In this document: one piece after another, positions 1 to 7,567 of the stretch
How positions within the stretch are numbered: the first letter of the stretch is position 1
How the letters are laid out: each line of letters starts with the position of its first letter
Origin: Neisseriaceae bacterium TC5R-5
Lineage (GTDB): Bacteria > Pseudomonadota > Gammaproteobacteria > Burkholderiales > Chromobacteriaceae
Direction of reading: 5' to 3'
Assembly (NCBI GenBank): GCA_020830965.2
Contig: JACCFC020000001.1
Location: 127,500-191,499, forward strand
Length of the DNA: 64,000 bases
Translations under genes and position numbers: made by a program
Notes under the pieces: generated by a model
Told to the model about the DNA's origin: nothing
Databases searched by the model: none
Seen by the model: only the letters and a program-made list of their open reading frames with translations

Positions 1-1
1 T

Positions 2-184
2 GGTGATGAACAAAAGGCACAGGCGGTGTACCGCGATGTGCAGCCGCTGACGGCGCTAGATGTGGCGGAAGCCGTCAGCTGGATTGCCAATCTGCCGGCG
101 CATGTGAATATCAATAGTATTGAAATGATGCCGGTGGCGCAGTCGTTTTCGGCTTTGCAGATCACGCGCGAGAATCAGAGTTAA
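2..184 (+). CDS. ydfG: C-terminal part of a YdfG-type short-chain dehydrogenase (partial)
   Basis: The reading frame is open from the window edge to a TAA stop and gives 60 residues. It contains LTALDVAEAVSWIANLPAHV followed by NINSIEMMPVAQSF, the characteristic C-terminus of the YdfG family of NADP-dependent SDR enzymes that oxidise serine and 3-hydroxy acids such as 3-hydroxypropionate. The Rossmann motif and catalytic Tyr/Lys lie outside the window, so the substrate cannot be judged. A strong hairpin follows the stop codon. Family assignment is from recognition of the conserved tail; the specific function is inference. Confidence 0.75.
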   Translation, partial: GDEQKAQAVYRDVQPLTALDVAEAVSWIANLPAHVNINSIEMMPVAQSFSALQITRENQS

Positions 185-194
185 CTGCCCACGT

Positions 195-224
195 GAAAAC
201 GGCAACACTGATGTTGCCGTTTTC
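195..224. terminator. Bidirectional rho-independent terminator
   Basis: A perfect 13-bp stem (195-207 with 212-224) closes on a 4-base CTGA loop and has A-rich and T-rich flanks on opposite sides. It lies between two convergent genes, the YdfG-type dehydrogenase and the symporter, and can stop transcription from both sides. Confidence 0.8.
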
Positions 225-241
225 TGTCTGCTTGTTCTTCG

Positions 242-1390
242 TTATTTCTTACGCGCCATGATCTTATCCAGCCACAGCGCTATCACGCCGTCACCTGTCA
301 CATTGCAAGCCGTACCAAAGCTATCCTGTGCCAGATACAAGGCAATCATCAGGGCCAGGCTGGCTTCCGGAAAATGTAGCATGCTGGCGAGTAGGCCCAG
401 TGCCGACATCACCGCGCCGCCCGGTGCGCCGGGTGCGGCCACCATGGTAATGCCCAATAGGAAAATAAAGGGCAGCATGACCCCCCAAGTGGGAACCTCC
501 AAACCTGCCGTCATCAGCATCACCGCAGTGGCACAGGTGACTAGTGTGATAGTAGAGCCGCTTAGGTGAATCGTGGCGCACAAGGGCATCACAAAATCGG
601 CCACCGGTTCGGAGACTTTCATGCTTTTGGCCGAACGTAGCGCCACCGGGATGGTCGCGGCGGAGGACATCGTACCCAGTGCGGTGAGGTAGGCCGGCAG
701 CATCTGGCGAATCAGTGACAGCGGATTGCGTCCATGGGCCAAGCCGGTGACACTATACAACACGGTTAGCCATAGCCAGTGCAGCGCAATAGCGAGAACC
801 AGTACCACCCCAAAGGTACGCAAGGTGCTGAACACCGAGCCATCGGCTGCCATTTCGGCAAACACGCAGGCGATATAGGCGGGTAAGAGCGGAATCAATA
901 CCCGGGCCAAGACCAGCTCGATAATATCCTTACCCTGGTCGATGACCTCTTTGATGCGTAGCGCACGGGTAATGGCAATGCCCAGGCCAAACACAAAAGC
1001 CAGCATCAGGGCGGTCATCACATCAAAGACCGGTTTGATCTCCAGCTTGAACCAGGGTTGCAGTGGAGAAGATTGCTGCGTACTGCGTACCCCTTCGGCA
1101 ATAAAATGAGGGAGTACATTGCTGGCGATAGCAAAGGCAGCAATGCCGGCAATGATGGTAGACCCATAAGCCAGCCCCACCGTCCAGCCGAGCATGCGCC
1201 CGGAGTTGGTTTCTAATGCTGCGATGCCGCTCATGATGTAGAACACGATAATCAGCGGGATCATAAAGCCGATAAACTGGCCAAATAAGCCTTTAACGGT
1301 CAAGAGTAGACTTAGTACCCCGCTAGGTGCTAGCAGACCGAGTAGCAAACCGGCTGCGATGCCCAGTAATAATTTCAAAATCAGTTTCAT
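242..1390 (-). CDS. Dicarboxylate/amino acid:cation symporter (DAACS family)
   Basis: This is an integral inner-membrane protein of 382 residues with about eight hydrophobic segments and the re-entrant-loop layout of the GltP/DctA/SstT family. The segment around residues 230-260 carries a serine-rich stretch (TALGTMSSAATIPVAL) like the family's first hairpin loop, and the region GTACNVTGDG near the C-terminus matches the conserved substrate- and cation-binding helix. It probably imports an acidic or small neutral amino acid, or a C4-dicarboxylate, with Na+ or H+; the exact substrate is not readable. It starts 44 bases after pabC on the same strand, so it may be co-transcribed with pabB-pabC. 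Confidence 0.8.
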   Translation of the reverse strand: MKLILKLLLGIAAGLLLGLLAPSGVLSLLLTVKGLFGQFIGFMIPLIIVFYIMSGIAALETNSGRMLGWTVGLAYGSTIIAGIAAFAIASNVLPHFIAEGVRSTQQSSPLQPWFKLEIKPVFDVMTALMLAFVFGLGIAITRALRIKEVIDQGKDIIELVLARVLIPLLPAYIACVFAEMAADGSVFSTLRTFGVVLVLAIALHWLWLTVLYSVTGLAHGRNPLSLIRQMLPAYLTALGTMSSAATIPVALRSAKSMKVSEPVADFVMPLCATIHLSGSTITLVTCATAVMLMTAGLEVPTWGVMLPFIFLLGITMVAAPGAPGGAVMSALGLLASMLHFPEASLALMIALYLAQDSFGTACNVTGDGVIALWLDKIMARKK

Positions 1391-1433
1391 GGTAAGGTCT
1401 TTCTATATCAAGACAGCAATCAGCCAGCCTTGT

Positions 1434-2246
1434 CTAGGGTTGTTGCGCTAGAGCCTGTTGTAATTGTGCGACCAAGGGATGAGGTGACCAACTTAGTCTG
1501 TCCAGTTGGCGTAGTGGCCACAAGCCGATCAGACTGTTGGAAAAAAACACCGCCTGGGCGGTTAATAACTGGGCGGGGCGCAAACGGGCTGGCATGAAAG
1601 GCAGTCGTTGTATGGCGCAGTAAGTGCTGAGCCAGTCGCGCACCGCACCCTGCACGCCGCAGTATTCTAAAATGGGCGTCAGAATGATGTTGTCGCTGAG
1701 TATATACAGATTGCTCATCGTGCCTTCGACCAGATAGCCATCATTATCCAGCAACAGCCCTTCCTGAATGGTTGGATCATCCCACTCACTGCGCGCCAGC
1801 ACATTTTCCAGACGATTCAGATGCTTGATGCCCGCCAGCGCCGGTTGAATCGCTAAGCGAAGATCACACCAGCGGGCGCTAATACCCTGTTCGGCATAGT
1901 TGGCCGGGTAACCCTGCCAGTCACTCACCGTAACAATACGATGGCTCTCGGCGCTGGCCGGTATCGCATAGCCGCGCTGGCCTTCGCCGCGCGTCAGCGT
2001 AATCTTGGCGACGGCACGAGGCATCGTCCCGCCGAGCAGGCGCAGCTCTGTCAGCAAGGTTTCCGCACTTGGGGTGGCTAGGTGTAAACGTGCGGCATCC
2101 TCACACAGGCGGGCATACTGCCAGCGCCATAATTTAGGCTGGCCATAGCGTAACTCCAGGGTGCGAAAGATGCCGTCGCCATAGGCCAAGCCACGGTCCA
2201 GTACCGAAATCTGCTGCTGTTCTTTACCATTGATGAGTGTGGCCAT
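1434..2246 (-). CDS. pabC: Aminodeoxychorismate lyase
   Basis: This is a PLP-dependent fold-type IV enzyme (270 residues) that converts 4-amino-4-deoxychorismate to p-aminobenzoate and pyruvate for folate synthesis. It begins MATLINGKE...SVLDRGLAYGDGIFRT, the conserved N-terminal signature of PabC. The probable PLP lysine is in GIKHLNRLENVLAR around residue 140, and EGTMSNLYI near residue 175 binds the cofactor phosphate. The start codon is one base beyond the pabB stop, so the two are translationally coupled. A branched-chain aminotransferase relative is less likely given this neighbour. Confidence 0.9.
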   Translation of the reverse strand: MATLINGKEQQQISVLDRGLAYGDGIFRTLELRYGQPKLWRWQYARLCEDAARLHLATPSAETLLTELRLLGGTMPRAVAKITLTRGEGQRGYAIPASAESHRIVTVSDWQGYPANYAEQGISARWCDLRLAIQPALAGIKHLNRLENVLARSEWDDPTIQEGLLLDNDGYLVEGTMSNLYILSDNIILTPILEYCGVQGAVRDWLSTYCAIQRLPFMPARLRPAQLLTAQAVFFSNSLIGLWPLRQLDRLSWSPHPLVAQLQQALAQQP

Positions 2247-2247
2247 T

Positions 2248-3540
2248 TTAAGCTTTCTCTATGCCCAAGGCGCGTAATAGGCCACGCGCCTTATGCCGGG
2301 TTTCCTGTAACTCGCGCTCTGGGTCGGAGTCGGCGACAATGCCGCCACCGGCACGAAAACGCAGCTGTTCGCCTTCCTGCATGAAGGTGCGAATCAGAAT
2401 ATTCAAATCCATACTGCCATCGCGGTTCACATAGCCCAGGCTGCCGGTATAGGCGCGACGAGCGCTATTTTCCAGTTCGCAGATGATTTGCATGGTTCGC
2501 ACTTTCGGGCAGCCGGTGATAGTGCCGCCAGGGAAGAGCGCGCGCACGATATCGACAATCGACACATCAGGCCGCAGCCGGCCACGCACATTCGATTCGA
2601 TGTGATGGACAAAGGCATAGCTGGTCAGCGCCATCAATTCGTTGACCTCAACGCTGCCGGGCACCGCAATACGCCCCAGATCATTACGCTCCAGATCAAT
2701 CAGCATCACGTGTTCGGCGCGTTCCTTTAGGCTGCTGATCAGGCGCTGCTTGAGCGCCGCATCTTCCTGCGGGTCGCTAGAGCGTGGATGGGTGCCGGCA
2801 ATGGGGCGGGTTTCCACCCAACCCTCGGCCACCCGTACCAGACGCTCGGGTGAGGAGCTGATAATCTGAGCGTCGCCAAAATCGGCCAGCGCGGAAAACG
2901 GTGCCGGATTGGCTGCCCGCAAGGCAGCGAACACATCGACCGCCTGTACGGAGGCCCCCAACCTAGCTTGCCAGCCACGCGAAATATTGACCTGAAACAC
3001 ATCGCCCTCATAGATATAGCGTTTGATGCGCTCTACGGCGGTGGTGTACCAGGAGGGAGGGTCTTCGTGTAGCGACTGCACCGTGACGGGCTGGGCGACA
3101 AAAGCCGGGCAGGCTGCCAAATGTGTTTGTAATTGCTGCAGCTGTGCCGGGGTCTCTGCCACCAGCCAGGCACATTGTTCGCGGCGGTTGGTGAGTATAG
3201 CCGCCGGTGTCCGTGCCAAGACCGCCAAGGGAAAGCTATCGTTTAAGGCGGTGGGTACCGAAGGCTCAAACTCGGACAACAAATCGTAAGCCATATACAC
3301 AAACCAGCCACCGATAAAGGGTAGGGCATGGGGGTTGGCAACGGCGACCGGCTGTAGCGTTTGCAAGTGACGAATAAACTGCTCACCTTCACCGGCCTGG
3401 TAGAGATGGCGCTCGTTTTGCCACAACAGCAAATCCCAGCCTTGCTCGCCAGAGGACATCATTAAATAAGGAAAACGTTGCCGTTCAGCGGCATGCAAAG
3501 CCAGCAGATCCGGCAGCCAATCTAATCGCAGAGTAAACAT
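2248..3540 (-). CDS. pabB: Aminodeoxychorismate synthase component I
   Basis: This 430-residue protein belongs to the chorismate-using TrpE/PabB/MenF family. The C-terminal catalytic half is clear: GDVFQVNISRGW, the ISSSPERLVR segment, ERNDLGR, and FPGGTITGCPKVRTM. With PabA glutaminase it would aminate chorismate for p-aminobenzoate. The loop that usually reads PIKGT in PabB reads PIAGT here, as in anthranilate synthase, so the lysine often found in PabB is missing. The directly coupled pabC downstream supports the PabB assignment. No pabA is adjacent. It shares an upstream region of about 220 bases with the divergent exonuclease III gene. Confidence 0.87.
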   Translation of the reverse strand: MFTLRLDWLPDLLALHAAERQRFPYLMMSSGEQGWDLLLWQNERHLYQAGEGEQFIRHLQTLQPVAVANPHALPFIGGWFVYMAYDLLSEFEPSVPTALNDSFPLAVLARTPAAILTNRREQCAWLVAETPAQLQQLQTHLAACPAFVAQPVTVQSLHEDPPSWYTTAVERIKRYIYEGDVFQVNISRGWQARLGASVQAVDVFAALRAANPAPFSALADFGDAQIISSSPERLVRVAEGWVETRPIAGTHPRSSDPQEDAALKQRLISSLKERAEHVMLIDLERNDLGRIAVPGSVEVNELMALTSYAFVHHIESNVRGRLRPDVSIVDIVRALFPGGTITGCPKVRTMQIICELENSARRAYTGSLGYVNRDGSMDLNILIRTFMQEGEQLRFRAGGGIVADSDPERELQETRHKARGLLRALGIEKA

Positions 3541-3691
3541 TGCTCATCCTGGGCCAACACCAGCGCAACACTTTTTTTGTCATCTGATGGGTGTGCTTGC
3601 CAACGGGCAGCTTGGTGCTGGTTAATCAAAAGGGGCACATCATAAAGGAATTTTCCCTACTTTGAGCAGCTGGTAAGCGGGCAGATAGGGA

Positions 3692-3711
3692 TTAGCACTT
3701 GGCAGTGCTAA
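3692..3711. promoter_or_regulatory. Palindrome upstream of exonuclease III (possible operator)
   Basis: A perfect inverted repeat of two 8-base arms, TTAGCACT and AGTGCTAA, separated by TGGC, lies in the divergent pabB/xthA intergenic region 51 bases before the xthA start. The arms match those of the CIRCE element bound by HrcA, but the spacer is 4 instead of 9 bases, so HrcA binding is doubtful. It may be an operator or a small hairpin in the leader. Confidence 0.45.
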
Positions 3712-3761
3712 CGCTCAACGGTTATCGTGTGGCTACTTTTTAGGCTTTATGGAAGTTTGTT

Positions 3762-4535
3762 ATGCGTTTTGCCACATGGAATGTTAATTCCCTCAAGGTT
3801 CGTCTACCTCAGGTGCTGCAATGGTTGGCGGATACCCAAACCGAGGTGCTGTGTCTGCAGGAGTTAAAAATAGACCAGCCATCCTTCCCGCTGGCCGAGC
3901 TGGAAGCCGCTGGCTATCGCGCCGCCTGGTTTGGTCAGAAAACCTATAACGGTGTCGCCATTCTGGTGCGGCAGCCATTCAGTCTAGACGATGTAGTGTG
4001 CGGGATGCCGGACTACGATGATGAGCAGCGACGGGTGATTGCGGCCACGGTCAATGGCATTCGTGTGATCTGTGCTTATTTTGTGAATGGTGAAGCGGTA
4101 GATTCGCCCAAGTATCAGTACAAACTGACCTGGCTGGCCCAACTGGAGCGTTATATCGCCAGTGAATTGCAGCAGCACAGTCAGTTACTATTATTGGGCG
4201 ACTACAATATTGCTCCCGACGATAAAGATGTCTGCGATCCCGATGGCTGGCGTGGCAAAGTGCTGTGCAGTGCGCCGGAGCGGGAAGCGTTTCAACGTTT
4301 GATCGCCTTGGGCTTGAGTGATAGCTTTCGCCTGTTCAATCAGGAGTGGCGCCAATTCACCTGGTGGGATTACCGTGCGCTGATGTTCCGCCGCAATATG
4401 GGCATGCGTATTGATCATATTCTTATCAGTGATGCACTTAAGCCGCGAGCCATAGCTTGCGAAATCGATAAAGCGCCACGCAAATTATTGCGTCCTTCCG
4501 ATCATGTGCCGGTTACCCTGACACTGGCTGATTGA
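3762..4535 (+). CDS. xthA: Exodeoxyribonuclease III / AP endonuclease
   Basis: This 257-residue enzyme belongs to the ExoIII subgroup of the endonuclease/exonuclease/phosphatase fold. It cuts DNA at abasic sites and removes 3'-blocking groups during base excision repair. The metal and catalytic residues are visible in order: WNVNSLKVR, CLQELKID (Glu ligand), DYNIAPDDKDV, RIDHILIS and the C-terminal SDHVPV (catalytic His). Length is normal for the family. It is a single gene with its own promoter region, ended by a hairpin about 30 bases after the stop. Confidence 0.93.
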   Translation: MRFATWNVNSLKVRLPQVLQWLADTQTEVLCLQELKIDQPSFPLAELEAAGYRAAWFGQKTYNGVAILVRQPFSLDDVVCGMPDYDDEQRRVIAATVNGIRVICAYFVNGEAVDSPKYQYKLTWLAQLERYIASELQQHSQLLLLGDYNIAPDDKDVCDPDGWRGKVLCSAPEREAFQRLIALGLSDSFRLFNQEWRQFTWWDYRALMFRRNMGMRIDHILISDALKPRAIACEIDKAPRKLLRPSDHVPVTLTLAD

Positions 4536-4567
4536 CGCCGCCACCCTTCCGTATAAGAAAAAAAGCT

Positions 4568-4600
4568 GTGGCAAACCGAGTCTGTTAGCTGGTTTGCCAC
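4568..4600. terminator. Hairpin downstream of xthA
   Basis: A 10-bp perfect stem (GTGGCAAACC with GGTTTGCCAC) closes on a 13-base loop. It is preceded by a run of A and followed by a weakly T-rich stretch, so it resembles a terminator better on the minus strand than on the plus strand. It probably separates xthA from the gsp operon. Confidence 0.5.
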
Positions 4601-4790
4601 ATCCTTGTCATCATTGCCTGCCTATACTCCCAGCCCGAAAAGTAAAGTCCAAGTCAGGCCATAAACGTGACAAAAGCAAGTTATATATCGTGTTATCATA
4701 AGTTGCGCCTGTTTCAAGCGGGCTTCAGAGAACAATTTGATTACGCTCCGACACCGTTAACCTACCCATACACCTCAAAGCTGGAAACGA

Positions 4791-5477
4791 ATGAAGCGAT
4801 TGTTTAGCTGGCGACTCAATAGTAGAGGCTGGCAGTCATCCTTAGCGGTACTGAGCCGGCTAATCGAGTTGCTGCCGATATTGGCGCTGGCACTGGCGCT
4901 GTTTTACCTGGGTCAGCAGCTTGCTCCGCTATTGGCACCCGCTGGTTCAAGCTGGCGCAGTCTGGCGGAACCCTCGCCACAATCTGCCGCCGCCGGTATT
5001 GCCATGGCGCATTGGTTTGGCGAGGTGCCACAACAGCAGCTTGCCGCCTTGCCACCGGTTAAATTGATCGGCGTGTATGCGCCTCAGCGTAGTGCCGTAT
5101 CCGGTTTTGCCATCATTGATAACAATGGTCACCCTCAGGTGTTACGCCAGGGCGAAAAAACAGCGGAAGGATGGGAACTGGTGGAGATCAGTGGCAGCAG
5201 TATCCTGCTGCGTTCTGGCGCCGGCGAGCAGCGGGTAGCGCTGATGAGCCGGGAAGGCGCTGGTGCAGCCCAGACTGGGGGCATGATGCCTAGGCACTCT
5301 GGCATATCTTCCATGCCTTCTATGCCATCAATACCGTCTATGCCGCCAATGATGCAGGCTCCGCCCGGTATGCCGCCGATGATGCAAGCCCCACCTGGGA
5401 TGCCGCCGATGATGTCGCCGCCGCTCATGCCTGGACAAACTCCTCCACCTGCTATGCCGCCGGGCTTTCCTCAATAG
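4791..5477 (+). CDS. gspC: Type II secretion system protein C, without PDZ domain
   Basis: GspC links the inner-membrane platform to the secretin. This 228-residue protein has a short basic N-terminus, one membrane helix (residues about 24-48) and a periplasmic HR-type domain (about 65-155, with LPPVKLIGVYAPQRSAVSGF...VLRQGEKTAEGWEL). The usual C-terminal PDZ or coiled-coil domain is absent. Instead, residues from about 168 onward form a low-complexity Met/Pro tail with a tandem ten-residue repeat (MPPMMQAPPG). It is the first gene of a tight operon, 5 bases before gspD. Function follows from the HR domain and context; the tail's role is unknown. Confidence 0.85.
   Translation: MKRLFSWRLNSRGWQSSLAVLSRLIELLPILALALALFYLGQQLAPLLAPAGSSWRSLAEPSPQSAAAGIAMAHWFGEVPQQQLAALPPVKLIGVYAPQRSAVSGFAIIDNNGHPQVLRQGEKTAEGWELVEISGSSILLRSGAGEQRVALMSREGAGAAQTGGMMPRHSGISSMPSMPSIPSMPPMMQAPPGMPPMMQAPPGMPPMMSPPLMPGQTPPPAMPPGFPQ
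5340..5420 (+). repeat. 30-bp tandem repeat encoding the Met/Pro tail of GspC
   Basis: About 2.7 copies of a 30-base unit (5340-5369, 5370-5399, 5400-5420) differ only at a few, mostly third, codon positions. They keep the reading frame and encode MPPMMQAPPG repeats, so the number of units could vary without breaking gspC. Confidence 0.8.
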
Positions 5478-5482
5478 CATTC

Positions 5483-7567
5483 ATGAGTAAAAAGAGAAAG
5501 ATGCGTATCCAGAAAATAGTGGCCATGCTGGCCTTGGTCTATAGCTGTCACGTGCTGGCGGTAGAACAGAGCGACACCGTCATGCTCAATTTCGTCAATG
5601 CCGATATTGAAACCGTGGTCAAAGCCATTGGCGAGATTACCGGCAAAAATTTTGTCATTGATCCCAGGGTGAAGGGCACGGTCAATATCGTCTCGAGTAA
5701 GCCGGTGCCGCGTGATCTGTCCTATCAGATTCTGTTGTCCTCATTGCGCCTGCAAGGCTTCTCGGCGGTAGAAGGGAACGGCATAGTCAAAATCGTGCCC
5801 GAGGCCGATGCCAAGCTGCATGCTAAAAGCAGCCAGAGAATTACGCGTGGCGATGGGGACCGGCTGGTCACCAAGGTTTTTATTCTGAAAAATGGCAATG
5901 CCAATCAACTGGTACCGGTACTGCGGCCCATTATCTCGCCCAATAACACGCTATCGGCCTATCCATTATCCAATGCGCTTATTGTTACCGATTACGCCGA
6001 AAACATTCAGCGTATCGAATCGATTATCGAATCCATCGAAAGCGCTGCCGCTGGCGATACCGTCGTGCTGCCGGTGCAGTTTGGCTCAGCGGTAGAACTT
6101 GCTGGCACGCTGAGTAAACTGATGCAGGACGGTGGTGATGGTAGCAAGACCGTTATTATTGCCGATGCGCGCTCCAATGTACTGATGCTACGGGCCGACT
6201 CACCCGGACGTATCGGGAAGATCAAGAGCCTGCTGAAACTATTAGATCAACCCAGCCAGGCTGGTGCCAATGTGCGCGTAGTCTATCTGCGCAATGCCGA
6301 AGCCGCCAAAGTCGCGCAAACCCTGCGCGTCCTGCTCAGCAGCGATGGCGGCCAGGTGCAGCAGCGCAGCACCATGGGTAGCGGTAATGCAGCCGGCAGT
6401 GGCCTGCTGAATGATGCGGCAGCAAGTAGCTCGAATCTGGGCAGTAATAGCACGGCCAGCGCCACACCCTTGCAAGACCCGCGCGCTGCTGCTAACAGCC
6501 CCGGCGGCAGCGGCGCGAGCAGTAGTACCGGCGGTGGCGGCCTGATGATACAGGCGGATACCAATAGCAATGCGTTGATCCTCAATGTGCCCGATGCCAT
6601 GTACCAAAATCTGCGTAATGTGATCGACCTGCTCGACAAGCGGCGTGCGCAGGTGTTTGTTGAAGCGCTGGTGATCGAAGTGTCCGCCTCACGTGCGATG
6701 GAGCTGGGCGTGCAGTGGCAAGGCGTCAAGGGCAATGTTTTCGGGGGTACCAATTTCCCTAGCGCGCCCGGCATTCTTGGTGCAACGGGCAGCACTTTGG
6801 CCGGTCAGGGTGGTATGACCATAGGTGTGCTCAACGGCACCATCAATATCCCCGGTATTGGTGAGGTGCTGAATCTCGGCGTGCTGGCTCGGGCGCTGGA
6901 AACCGAAGCACAGGGTAATGTGGTCGCCAGTCCGCAGCTCACTACGATGGACAATGAAAAGGCTAAAATCGTCATTGGCCAGGAAGTGCCGATTCTCACC
7001 GGCCAGTACAGCAATAACAACAGCAATGGCGGCAATCAGCCTTTCTCTACTTATGACCGTAAAACCATCGGCTTTGCGCTGGAAATTACACCGCAAATTT
7101 CTGAAGGTGGTGCCATTCGTATGAAAATCAGCCAGGAAGCCTCCAGCATCGATCCGGCCACCGCGAATGACCCGCGTGGCCCCTCCACCAATAAGCGCCT
7201 GATCGACACCGCCGTCACCGTAGACGACGGCGGCATCGTCGCTCTGGGTGGCCTGACGCAGGAAACTGTCAGTACCAATGAGGATAAAGTCCCGCTGCTG
7301 GGTGACATTCCCTATCTGGGTCAGCTATTCCGTTATCAGAACAAATCGCGCAAAAAAACCAATCTGATGGTCTTTATCAAACCCACCATCATCCGTGACG
7401 ACCTCGGCAGTCGTGCCATTGCCGGTGATCGTTACAACTACCTGATAGGCGATACCATCCAGAATGAACGTAAGAAAATGTCGCTAGACCCGGTAGAGGC
7501 ATTCAAAATGCTGCCGGAAGGCAGCATACGCTCCACGCTGGAGCAACAAATCAAAGCGGCACCATAA
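5483..7567 (+). CDS. gspD: Type II secretion system secretin
   Basis: GspD forms the outer-membrane channel of the type II secretion system. It is 694 residues long with a signal peptide ending near residue 26 (..CHVLA). An N0 domain follows (FVNADIETVVKAIGEITGKNFVIDP), then N1-N3 repeats and the C-terminal secretin domain, with GNVVASPQLTTMDNEKAKI and the conserved VPLLGDIPYLGQLF near 610. The N3 domain holds a long Ser/Gly/Ala-rich insertion (about 290-355), common in this family. An alternative start at 5501 has a better purine-rich leader. The stop codon overlaps the gspE start by one base. Confidence 0.95.
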   Translation: MSKKRKMRIQKIVAMLALVYSCHVLAVEQSDTVMLNFVNADIETVVKAIGEITGKNFVIDPRVKGTVNIVSSKPVPRDLSYQILLSSLRLQGFSAVEGNGIVKIVPEADAKLHAKSSQRITRGDGDRLVTKVFILKNGNANQLVPVLRPIISPNNTLSAYPLSNALIVTDYAENIQRIESIIESIESAAAGDTVVLPVQFGSAVELAGTLSKLMQDGGDGSKTVIIADARSNVLMLRADSPGRIGKIKSLLKLLDQPSQAGANVRVVYLRNAEAAKVAQTLRVLLSSDGGQVQQRSTMGSGNAAGSGLLNDAAASSSNLGSNSTASATPLQDPRAAANSPGGSGASSSTGGGGLMIQADTNSNALILNVPDAMYQNLRNVIDLLDKRRAQVFVEALVIEVSASRAMELGVQWQGVKGNVFGGTNFPSAPGILGATGSTLAGQGGMTIGVLNGTINIPGIGEVLNLGVLARALETEAQGNVVASPQLTTMDNEKAKIVIGQEVPILTGQYSNNNSNGGNQPFSTYDRKTIGFALEITPQISEGGAIRMKISQEASSIDPATANDPRGPSTNKRLIDTAVTVDDGGIVALGGLTQETVSTNEDKVPLLGDIPYLGQLFRYQNKSRKKTNLMVFIKPTIIRDDLGSRAIAGDRYNYLIGDTIQNERKKMSLDPVEAFKMLPEGSIRSTLEQQIKAAP

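Noticed and set aside
5340-5420. Short tandem repeats considered as a CRISPR array.
   Set aside because: The 30-base units are contiguous without spacers and lie in frame in gspC.
6283-6795. A 170-residue minus-strand frame inside gspD.
   Set aside because: It arises from the Ser/Gly/Ala-rich insertion of the secretin read backwards; no leader or family match is visible.
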